From Bacillota bacterium (GTDB lineage: Bacteria; Bacillota; Dehalobacteriia; UBA4068): a stretch of DNA of 8,873 bases. The stretch lies in NCBI GenBank assembly GCA_009778255.1, contig WRKD01000137.1, forward strand, positions 1-8,873, written 5' to 3'. Shown piece after piece: positions 1 through 5,833 of the stretch (position 1 is the first letter of the stretch; every line of letters starts with the position of its first letter). The notes beneath the pieces are model-generated. The model had not been told where the DNA came from and did no database searches. It was given only the letters and a program-made list of their open reading frames with translations. The position numbers and the translations under genes are program-made.

Positions 1-488
1 GGTTGATGACTACCGTACATTCCTATACAAATGACCAGCGTATTCTAGATCAAGCCCATAAAGACCTGCGGCGGGCCCGTACGGCTGGTGCATCTATCAT
101 TCCCACCACCACCGGAGCCGCTAAAGCGGTATCCCTGGTGCTACCGGAACTTACGGGCAAGCTGAACGGTTTTGCCATGCGCGTGCCTACACAAAATGTT
201 TCTGTGGTAGACTTAGTTGTCGAACTAGCTAAACCAACCACAGCGGAAGAAATCAATTCTGCCTTATCTGCCGCAGCTGCCCGGGAACTTGCCGGTATAC
301 TTGCCGTATGCGACAAACCACTTGTTTCTACAGATTTTAATGGCGACCCTCATTCTTCAATTGTAGACGCCCTTTCCACCATGGTGATTGGCGATAACCT
401 GGCAAAATTAGTATTGTGGTATGATAATGAATGGGGCTACAGTTGCCGGGTGATAGATTTGTTGCTGTATATAGCAGCACGTTTTTAG
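1..488 (+). CDS. gap: Glyceraldehyde-3-phosphate dehydrogenase, C-terminal part (5' end outside window)
   Basis: This cytoplasmic enzyme oxidises glyceraldehyde 3-phosphate to 1,3-bisphosphoglycerate with NAD(P) and phosphate. Only about the last 161 residues are present. The reading frame is open to the window edge, so the TTG at position 3 is an internal Leu codon and not a start. The visible part begins just before the family motif TTVHSYTNDQ, whose His is the conserved catalytic base. It continues through HKDLRRAR, IIPTTTGAAKA, the substrate loop RVPTQNVSVVDLV, DFNGDPHSSIVDALSTM and the C-terminal WYDNEWGYSCRV, all standard for the family. The active-site Cys and the Rossmann domain lie upstream of the window. 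The stop TAG overlaps the AGGAGG ribosome binding site of pgk, 9 bp before the next start, which indicates co-transcription. Nothing suggests damage to the gene. Confidence 0.97.
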   Translation, partial: LMTTVHSYTNDQRILDQAHKDLRRARTAGASIIPTTTGAAKAVSLVLPELTGKLNGFAMRVPTQNVSVVDLVVELAKPTTAEEINSALSAAAARELAGILAVCDKPLVSTDFNGDPHSSIVDALSTMVIGDNLAKLVLWYDNEWGYSCRVIDLLLYIAARF

Positions 489-492
489 GAGG
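487..492 (+). promoter_or_regulatory. Shine-Dalgarno of pgk overlapping the gap stop codon
   Basis: A perfect AGGAGG begins inside the TAG stop of gap and lies 5 bases before the pgk ATG. The overlap means ribosomes finishing gap end directly on the pgk initiation site, so translational coupling is likely. It also fixes the pgk start at 498. Confidence 0.85.
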
Positions 493-497
493 TACTT

Positions 498-1682
498 ATG
501 AGTGGGTTTAACAAAAAAACTATACGGGACGCAGATGTGCAAGGACAAAGAGTATTGCTGCGGGTAGATTTTAATGTAAAAATACAAGACAGCGTGATCA
601 GCGACGATACACGTTTGCAAGCTGCCTTACCCACAATAAATTATCTGTTACAAAGAGGAGCGGCGCTAATAATCATGTCTCATTTAGGGCGACCTAATGG
701 CGTTGTTAATAATAAATATAGCTTAAAACCTGTGGCAATTCGTTTGCAACAATTGCTTGATAGGCCGGTACTTTTCGCTAAAGATTGTCTTGGTCCAGTT
801 ACAGAAAAACAAGCGGCAGCGCTTAAAGAGGGGCAAGTTTTACTTTTGGAAAATTTACGCTTTCACGAAGAAGAAACACAAAACGACCCTATTTTTGCCC
901 AACAACTGGCAAAACTTGCCGATATTTATGTAAATGACGCTTTTGGCACAGTTCATCGCGCCCATGCTTCCACAGAAGGAGTAGCAGATTATTTACCAGC
1001 TTATGCAGGGTTTCTTTTGGAAAGTGAATTGATCAGCTTAAGCAATGCGCTTGATGGCAGAGAGCGTCCTGTAATTGCTATCATAGGCGGAGCTAAAGTG
1101 GCGGATAAAATAGGCATAATAGAAAATTTGTTAGATAAAGTAGATTCTTTGCTGATAGGCGGCGGCATGGCCAATACTTTCCTGGCAGCCAACGGATTCA
1201 ATATGCAAGGATCCCCAGTAGAGAAAGATCGTTTGGTTTGGGCCAAAGAGCTGTTAACGAGTCCTGCTGCCCTAAAACTTGTTTTGCCGGTAGATGTTAT
1301 TGCAGCACAGGCTTTTTCTGCCGATAGCGAATATCAATGCGTTACCCCGCAGAATATACCACAAGATTGGCAAGCCTTAGATATTGGCGCTGACACCTGT
1401 AAAATCTTTGAAGCAGAAATTGAAAAAGCCCGCACAATTATATGGAACGGACCGGTAGGGGTATTCGAGATGCCGGCTTTTGCAAGCGGCACCAAAGCGG
1501 TGGCAATGGCGGTAGCGGAAAGTGACGCCTTTTCGGTAGTTGGCGGAGGCGATAGTATTGCCGCTATCAATTTGGCTGGTGTGGCGAAACAAATAAGCTT
1601 TATCTCTACAGGCGGCGGAGCTATGCTAAAATTCCTGGAAGGTAAAAAACTGCCGGGAGTAGAAGCAATTGGGCGGTTTTAA
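498..1682 (+). CDS. pgk: Phosphoglycerate kinase
   Basis: This enzyme transfers the acyl phosphate of 1,3-bisphosphoglycerate to ADP, giving 3-phosphoglycerate and ATP, the first ATP-yielding step of lower glycolysis. It has 394 residues, the usual bacterial length. The N-terminal, substrate-binding half carries RVDFNV (22-27), DDTR (36-39), SHLGRP (near 60-65), LENLRFHEEE and NDAFGTVHRAHAST. The C-terminal, nucleotide-binding half carries IIGGAKVADKI, GGGMANTF, NGPVGVFE (317-324), GGGDS (349-353) and STGGGA (370-375). All are diagnostic of the family. The ATG at 498 is supported by an AGGAGG five bases upstream and by the family-typical N-terminus. It follows gap by 9 bp and precedes tpiA by 39 bp in the same operon. 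The C-terminus (LPGVEAIGRF) is slightly longer than the common LPGVxAL ending, which is unremarkable. Confidence 0.99.
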   Translation: MSGFNKKTIRDADVQGQRVLLRVDFNVKIQDSVISDDTRLQAALPTINYLLQRGAALIIMSHLGRPNGVVNNKYSLKPVAIRLQQLLDRPVLFAKDCLGPVTEKQAAALKEGQVLLLENLRFHEEETQNDPIFAQQLAKLADIYVNDAFGTVHRAHASTEGVADYLPAYAGFLLESELISLSNALDGRERPVIAIIGGAKVADKIGIIENLLDKVDSLLIGGGMANTFLAANGFNMQGSPVEKDRLVWAKELLTSPAALKLVLPVDVIAAQAFSADSEYQCVTPQNIPQDWQALDIGADTCKIFEAEIEKARTIIWNGPVGVFEMPAFASGTKAVAMAVAESDAFSVVGGGDSIAAINLAGVAKQISFISTGGGAMLKFLEGKKLPGVEAIGRF

Positions 1683-1698
1683 TCATTTAAGCAAAACC

Positions 1699-1722
1699 GG
1701 AGATAATATAGGAGATAATATA
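1699..1722 (+). repeat. Tandem 12-bp repeat duplicating the tpiA ribosome binding site
   Basis: The 12-base unit GGAGATAATATA occurs twice in perfect head-to-tail order, at 1699-1710 and 1711-1722. The last A of the second copy is the A of the tpiA ATG. Each copy carries a GGAG core. The downstream GGAG (1711-1714) is 7 bases from the start and is well placed. The upstream GGAG is 19 bases away and too far for ordinary use. The repeat fills more than half of the 39-bp pgk-tpiA gap. Confidence 0.9.
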
Positions 1723-2465
1723 TGAGAGAACGGCTTATTGTCGCGAATTGGAAAATGTATAAAACAGCGGCGGAAGCGCAAAGATTCATACAAGATTTTT
1801 TGCCTCTTCTGCATGATACCGCGCAAGCTATCATATGTCCGCCGATAACCCTGCTCAGTAAAATGCATAGCTTATGCGCGGGCAGCCGGATAGTTTTGGG
1901 TGTTCAAAATATCTATTGGGAAAATGAAGGCGCTTATACCGGAGAGATTTCTGCTATGCAAGCTCTGGATGCAGGGGCCGCCTACTGTTTGACTGGGCAT
2001 TCGGAACGCCGTCAATTTTTTAATGAAAGCGCTCATATGGTAGCGCTAAAAACAACGGCTGCCCTAAAAGCTGGGCTAAAGCCCATTGTTTGCGTAGGAG
2101 AAAACTTTACGCAACGGGAAAATGGCCAAACATTGCAAATTCTCCACGACGACATTCTGGCTTCCCTTAAAGGAATTGAAGCTACAAAATGCTTGACCAT
2201 TGCTTATGAACCGGTATGGGCTATTGGCACAGGCCAAGTGGCTACACCACAGGATGCAGAGGAAGCTATAGCCCATCTACGCGCTTGCTTAGCCGAAATA
2301 TGGGGAGAACTAGCCGCAGAAATACCCATACTGTATGGCGGTAGTGTCAAACCGGATAATATTAGCGCCCTACTGGCTTGCCCCAATATCGACGGCGCTT
2401 TAGTAGGTGGGGCTTCTTTATCTGCCGCAGGTTTTGCCGCCATAGTAAACACCGCAAAAAATTGA
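1722..2465 (+). CDS. tpiA: Triose-phosphate isomerase
   Basis: This cytoplasmic enzyme interconverts dihydroxyacetone phosphate and glyceraldehyde 3-phosphate and is normally a homodimeric TIM barrel. It has 247 residues, close to the family norm of about 250. All catalytic residues are visible: Asn9 and Lys11 in VANWKM, the electrophilic His93 in TGHSERR, and the base Glu163 in AYEPVWAIGTG. The last motif also forms the flexible loop 6. The phosphate-binding YGGSVKPDN (205-213) and GALVGGASL near the C-terminus are present. The start is supported by a GGAG seven bases upstream, in the second copy of a 12-bp tandem repeat. The gene lies between pgk and gpmI, 15 bp before the latter, as part of one transcription unit. 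Confidence 0.99.
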   Translation: MRERLIVANWKMYKTAAEAQRFIQDFLPLLHDTAQAIICPPITLLSKMHSLCAGSRIVLGVQNIYWENEGAYTGEISAMQALDAGAAYCLTGHSERRQFFNESAHMVALKTTAALKAGLKPIVCVGENFTQRENGQTLQILHDDILASLKGIEATKCLTIAYEPVWAIGTGQVATPQDAEEAIAHLRACLAEIWGELAAEIPILYGGSVKPDNISALLACPNIDGALVGGASLSAAGFAAIVNTAKN

Positions 2466-2480
2466 AAAAGAGGTAAAAGA

Positions 2481-4061
2481 ATGATGTTTGCCGGAAAGCC
2501 TTTACTTCTTATGATACTGGATGGCTGGGGTATGCCGGAACATGGACCGGCAGATGCGCTTGATTTAGCAAAAACCCCGGTTTACGACCGTTTATGGTCC
2601 ACTTATCCCCATACTTCACTGGGCGCTTCCGGCTTAGATGTTGGCTTGCCGGAAGGCCAAATGGGAGACAGTGAAGTAGGACATATGAATATCGGGGCCG
2701 GTCGGGTGGTTTATCAAGATTTCACTCATATAAATCGTGAAATAGCCGAAGGCAGTTTTTTTCATAATCAGGCTTTTGTTTCGGCTTTTACCAACGCTAA
2801 GGCGCCGGGTCGCGCTTTACATATAATTGGCTTGGTATCAGACGGCGGTATACATAGCCATATAGATCATCTTTTTGAGCTGATTCGTACGGCAAAGCAA
2901 CATCAGGTAGAAGAATTATACATCCACTGCTTTACCGATGGACGCGATACCAATAACGAGGCGGCGCTGGAGTATATCTTGCCCTTGGAAGATCTACTGA
3001 CTAATCTCAGCTTAGGAAAAATCGCAACGGTAATTGGGCGTTTTTACGCCATGGATCGCGATAAGCGCTGGAATCGCGTACAACTAGCCTACGATGCTAT
3101 GGTATATGGATTGGGTGAACAGGCGCAAAGCGCCAAGCAAGCGGTATGTCATTCTTATGCTCAAGGCGATACCGACGAATTCATTAAACCACATGTAATA
3201 ACCGGTGAAAACGGGCATCCTGTAGGCTTGATTAAAAACGGGGACAGCGTTATTTTCTTCAATTACCGCTCGGATAGGGCGCGCGAATTGAGCCATGCTT
3301 TTACAGATAAAACCTTCGATTTTTTTGACCGCGGCATAGACCGCCCCAAAACACTTTTTGTAACTCTTACCGCTTATGACGACACATTATTCAACACTGA
3401 GGTCGCTTACCCGCCGCATCCGCCTTTTAATACTCTGGGGCGGGTGCTTTCACGCAATGGCTTAAATCAATTGCGCATAGCGGAAACAGAAAAATACGCC
3501 CATGTTACTTTCTTTTTCAATGGGGGAATGGAAAAAGTTGAGGTAAGAGAGGATAGGGTAATGATACCTTCTCCTAATGTAAAAACATATGATCTGCAAC
3601 CGGAAATGAATGCTCTTTTAGTAACCAGTACAGTGGTGGATCGGGTGAAAAACAAAATGTACGATGTTATTATACTCAATTTCGCTAACCCGGATATGTT
3701 AGGGCATACCGGCAATATAGAGGCAACTGTGAATTCTCTGGAATTCATCGATGATTGTTTAGGTAAAGTGCAGGCAGCAATGGAAGAAACAGGTGGAACT
3801 CTGATTATTACCGCCGATCATGGCAATGTAGAGCGCATGATAGATGCAGATGGGCTGCCCATGACCTCCCATACTACCAATCGTGTACCCTTCATACTGG
3901 TAGATGAAGACCTGCGTCAAGTTGAACTGCGTGAAGGCAAGCTGGAAGATGTAGCCCCCACTATGCTGCATCTTTTAGGATTAAAGCAGCCGGATGAGAT
4001 GACTGGCAAGAGCTTGATAGTCTCCGGTTTACGGTATATTGAACAACCGACGCTGTTCTAA
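2481..4061 (+). CDS. gpmI: 2,3-bisphosphoglycerate-independent phosphoglycerate mutase
   Basis: This enzyme converts 3-phosphoglycerate to 2-phosphoglycerate through a phosphoserine intermediate, using two Mn2+ ions. It belongs to the alkaline-phosphatase superfamily. Its 526 residues are slightly more than the usual 510-515. The metal and catalytic set is complete: Asp14 (LDGWG), Ser64 (GDSEVGH), Asp405 and His409 (NPDMLGH), Asp446 and His447 (TADHGN) and His464 (SHTTN). Each sits two residues beyond the Bacillus stearothermophilus numbering I recall for the family. The substrate-binding stretches TDGRDT, GRFYAMDRDKRW and NYRSDRARE are also present. Two ATG codons occur in tandem (2481 and 2484). 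GAGG at 2470-2473 is 7 bases from the first, so I chose 2481. It is the last gene of the continuous block. Its natural next neighbour, eno, is displaced by 1.8 kb of AT-rich sequence. Confidence 0.98.
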   Translation: MMFAGKPLLLMILDGWGMPEHGPADALDLAKTPVYDRLWSTYPHTSLGASGLDVGLPEGQMGDSEVGHMNIGAGRVVYQDFTHINREIAEGSFFHNQAFVSAFTNAKAPGRALHIIGLVSDGGIHSHIDHLFELIRTAKQHQVEELYIHCFTDGRDTNNEAALEYILPLEDLLTNLSLGKIATVIGRFYAMDRDKRWNRVQLAYDAMVYGLGEQAQSAKQAVCHSYAQGDTDEFIKPHVITGENGHPVGLIKNGDSVIFFNYRSDRARELSHAFTDKTFDFFDRGIDRPKTLFVTLTAYDDTLFNTEVAYPPHPPFNTLGRVLSRNGLNQLRIAETEKYAHVTFFFNGGMEKVEVREDRVMIPSPNVKTYDLQPEMNALLVTSTVVDRVKNKMYDVIILNFANPDMLGHTGNIEATVNSLEFIDDCLGKVQAAMEETGGTLIITADHGNVERMIDADGLPMTSHTTNRVPFILVDEDLRQVELREGKLEDVAPTMLHLLGLKQPDEMTGKSLIVSGLRYIEQPTLF

Positions 4062-4208
4062 GCCGGCAGCCGAATTAGTAAATTTCCATCTCCTTATATA
4101 AGAGCGCCTCAAAATACCCGCTCATTACCATCTTCGCCGCCCGTAAAAATAACCACTATAAAGAGTTAGGCTGATATTTTACTATTGTTATTGAGAGGAG
4201 CAGTCAAC
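4062..4208 (+). other. Intergenic leader between gpmI and the ATPase gene
   Basis: This 147-bp stretch is the longest non-coding gap in the window and marks the left border of the AT-rich cassette. It has no convincing rho-independent terminator after gpmI. There is a short inverted repeat, GAGCG/CGCTC (4102-4106 and 4119-4123, 12-base loop), with no T-run after it. Possible -10 elements are TATAAA (4157-4162) and the extended form TGATATTTT (4172-4180), but neither has a good -35 at 16-18 bp. A strong Shine-Dalgarno, GAGAGGAG (4193-4200), ends 8 bases before the ATPase ATG. A local promoter is plausible but unproven, and read-through from the glycolytic promoter is equally possible. Confidence 0.5.
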
Positions 4209-5261
4209 ATGGGCATAAGCAGAATAGCAATTAAAAACTTCACTGTTTTTGATGAATTAAAAATTGATTTTTGTGAGGGTATTAATGTTTTTATAGGAGA
4301 AAATGGAACAGGAAAGACCCATTTATTAAAATTGCTCTATTCTACCTGTAAATGGAAAATGAATGAAGCGGGCTATTCACATAATGATATATCTATTGGC
4401 GAAAAAATATTGGCGTGTTTTCAGAATGTTAGGTATAGTGAATTATTTAATATTGCCCATCAGGGAAAGCTTTCCTATAAGGGAGATATACGCGAAGAAG
4501 ATGAAATCACAATAAAATCTACGATTAACGGCCAAGAAAACACTTATGATATTTGGGGTTTTAACGAACAACATAGCGGCTATGATTATCGCCAATCCCG
4601 ACCTGCAGACGAGCCTTACCCGGCAGTTTATATACCGGCAAAAGATATGCTTACTCATGCAAGGCTCGAAAAAGATTATTCGCAACGAAACCTACCTTTA
4701 GATATTACTTTGATCGATATCATCAATAAGGCCGGCGTTTCTACAATAAGAAACTTACCTGAAGAAATGAAGGTTGTTTTATATGAGATTGAGAAAATCA
4801 TCGGCGGTAAAGTCGTATATAAAAGCGACCGCTTCTATATTAAAAACCCTGATGGAACCCTTATGGAGTTTGCTCTTGTAGCCGAGGGATTCAAAAAGCT
4901 TGGCTTGATATTCCGCTTGATAGAAACAGGGTATTTTACGAATGGCAGTGTTTTGTTTTGGGATGAGCCGGAAGCAAATCTTAACCCTAAACTAATACCG
5001 GTTCTGGTTGATATATTGCTAAAGCTTGAACAAGCCGGAGTACAAATGTTTTTAGCAACTCATGACTATGTACTTGCAAAGTACCTGGAAATTAATAAAC
5101 CAAAAAACAGCAACTTACAGTACCATTCCTTTTACAAATCCAATTCAAAGGTTCTTCTTGATAGCAAAGATACTTTTGAGGATATAGACAACAACCCGAT
5201 TTCTGATTCATATAACACGCTTTTAGATAAAGTGTTCGAGGTTGAAATTAAGGGGGAATAG
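4209..5261 (+). CDS. ABC/AAA-type ATPase of the RecF/SMC-like class, putative defence-module ATPase
   Basis: This is a predicted soluble ATPase of 350 residues with no signal peptide or membrane segment. After IAIKNFTVFDELKIDF, a first strand typical of RecF/SMC-like ATPases, comes the Walker A motif GENGTGKT (30-37). An ABC-signature-like LVAEGFKKLGLI follows near 223-234. The Walker B motif is VLFWDEPE (248-255, Asp252-Glu253), followed by ANLNP and the switch histidine in LATHDY (His285). Residues 38-222 hold no motif I recognise. No TOPRIM domain is visible, unlike OLD or GajA proteins. The ATG at 4209 is preferred over an upstream TTG (4185), because the Shine-Dalgarno at 4193-4200 lies between them and is spaced 8 bases from the ATG. 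The gene is more AT-rich than its neighbours. It ends 3 bases before a nuclease-like gene and probably works with it. ATPase activity is well supported, while a defence role is inference from the pairing and location. Confidence 0.85.
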   Translation: MGISRIAIKNFTVFDELKIDFCEGINVFIGENGTGKTHLLKLLYSTCKWKMNEAGYSHNDISIGEKILACFQNVRYSELFNIAHQGKLSYKGDIREEDEITIKSTINGQENTYDIWGFNEQHSGYDYRQSRPADEPYPAVYIPAKDMLTHARLEKDYSQRNLPLDITLIDIINKAGVSTIRNLPEEMKVVLYEIEKIIGGKVVYKSDRFYIKNPDGTLMEFALVAEGFKKLGLIFRLIETGYFTNGSVLFWDEPEANLNPKLIPVLVDILLKLEQAGVQMFLATHDYVLAKYLEINKPKNSNLQYHSFYKSNSKVLLDSKDTFEDIDNNPISDSYNTLLDKVFEVEIKGE

Positions 5262-5264
5262 CCT

Positions 5265-5768
5265 TTGGACAAATATATATTTGTCGAAGAAAATGGCTTC
5301 TATCAGATTAACTGCTCGGCGGCTGTTTGGGCTACTGACCAAATCCATCATGAGTATAAAAAAACACAATCAGCACTTTGCGATATTGATTGGATTGCCG
5401 AATCTGATGACTATATTTATCTTATAGAGTATAAAAATGCAACCATAGAAACTGCTGTCAATCCAGAAGCTTTTCAGCTTAAAAGCGATAAATTACGCCA
5501 TAAAATAGTTAGCAAATTCTATGATAGCCTTCATTATCTGCAAATTGAGCGTAAAAATAAACCCGTAAAATTTGTTTTTATAGTTGAGGCGTTGAAAGCA
5601 GGAGAAACAGAAAGAAAGTTCTTTCGCAATAAAGTAGCACAGAAGTTGCCATTTGAATTACAAAAATCCAAACCCGGCAAAATAATTGATGATTTTGTTG
5701 TTGTTTCAATAGCTGAATGGAACGCTCATGAAGAGTATTCGAAGTTCCCGCTCATAATGCTCAAGTAA
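5265..5768 (+). CDS. Small hypothetical protein with PD-(D/E)XK nuclease-like motif, partner of the ATPase
   Basis: I do not recognise the family of this 167-residue soluble protein. Residues 38-58 read as two adjacent strands, CDIDWIAES and YIYLIEYKN. Their spacing matches the core of PD-(D/E)XK nucleases: Asp40 or Asp42, then Glu55-x-Lys57, with Glu30 in the preceding helix as a possible extra acidic residue. A basic helix (KSDKLRHKIVSKFYDSL), a hydrophobic strand (KFVFIVEA), a basic FFRNKVAQKL and a late strand (DDFVVVSIAEW) follow, consistent with a small alpha/beta domain. The start is a TTG, with AGGGGGA (5251-5257) seven bases upstream inside the end of the ATPase gene. It lies in the same frame as the ATPase, separated only by TAG and one codon. 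Composition is AT-rich like the ATPase gene. Nuclease activity is inferred from the motif only. It could instead be an inactive or structural homologue. Confidence 0.75.
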   Translation: MDKYIFVEENGFYQINCSAAVWATDQIHHEYKKTQSALCDIDWIAESDDYIYLIEYKNATIETAVNPEAFQLKSDKLRHKIVSKFYDSLHYLQIERKNKPVKFVFIVEALKAGETERKFFRNKVAQKLPFELQKSKPGKIIDDFVVVSIAEWNAHEEYSKFPLIMLK

Positions 5769-5779
5769 ATGTAAAAAAT

Positions 5780-5802
5780 CTGTTCTGCTACTACAAGAGC
5801 AG
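5780..5802 (+). other. Inverted repeat (weak hairpin) between the cassette and eno
   Basis: CTGTTCT (5780-5786) can pair with AGAGCAG (5796-5802), giving 7 pairs including one U-G wobble, with a 9-base loop. No T-run follows on the plus strand, so it is not a classic terminator for the nuclease-like gene. On the minus strand a run of T would follow, but no minus-strand gene ends here. It may be a mild mRNA structure or chance. Confidence 0.3.
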
Positions 5803-5812
5803 TTGTTAACAA
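5803..5812. promoter_or_regulatory. Perfect 10-bp palindrome in the eno leader
   Basis: TTGTTAACAA is self-complementary and sits 21 bp before the eno ATG, just ahead of the GGGGAGG ribosome binding site (5819-5825). It touches the preceding hairpin. A regulator-binding role is possible. A palindrome of this size is expected by chance about once per kilobase, so support is weak. Confidence 0.25.
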
Positions 5813-5833
5813 AAATTTGGGGAGGTATATCTT

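Noticed and set aside
2667..2675. GDSEVGH in GpmI in place of the common GNSEVGH, considered as an active-site defect
   Set aside because: The catalytic Ser64 and all metal ligands are intact, and substitution at the preceding residue does not by itself indicate loss of function.
4185..4208. Upstream TTG start adding 8 residues to the ATPase
   Set aside because: The strong Shine-Dalgarno GAGAGGAG falls inside this extension and is well spaced for the ATG at 4209, and the extension has no family-like content.
4209..5261. OLD/GajA-type nuclease
   Set aside because: No TOPRIM motifs follow the ATPase core. The chain ends about 65 residues after the switch histidine.
5242..5427. Small ATG-started plus-strand open frame of 61 codons overlapping both cassette genes
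   Set aside because: It overlaps the end of the ATPase gene and most of it lies inside the nuclease-like gene in another frame. It has no own ribosome site of note and its protein has no recognisable features.
5803..5831. Promoter for eno with TTGTTA (-35) and TATATC (-10)
   Set aside because: The -10 would overlap the region just after the ribosome binding site, so the transcript would lack it.
4062..5833. Transposon or integrase-mediated insertion with terminal repeats
   Set aside because: I saw no transposase or integrase gene, no convincing terminal inverted repeats and no flanking direct repeats at the cassette borders.
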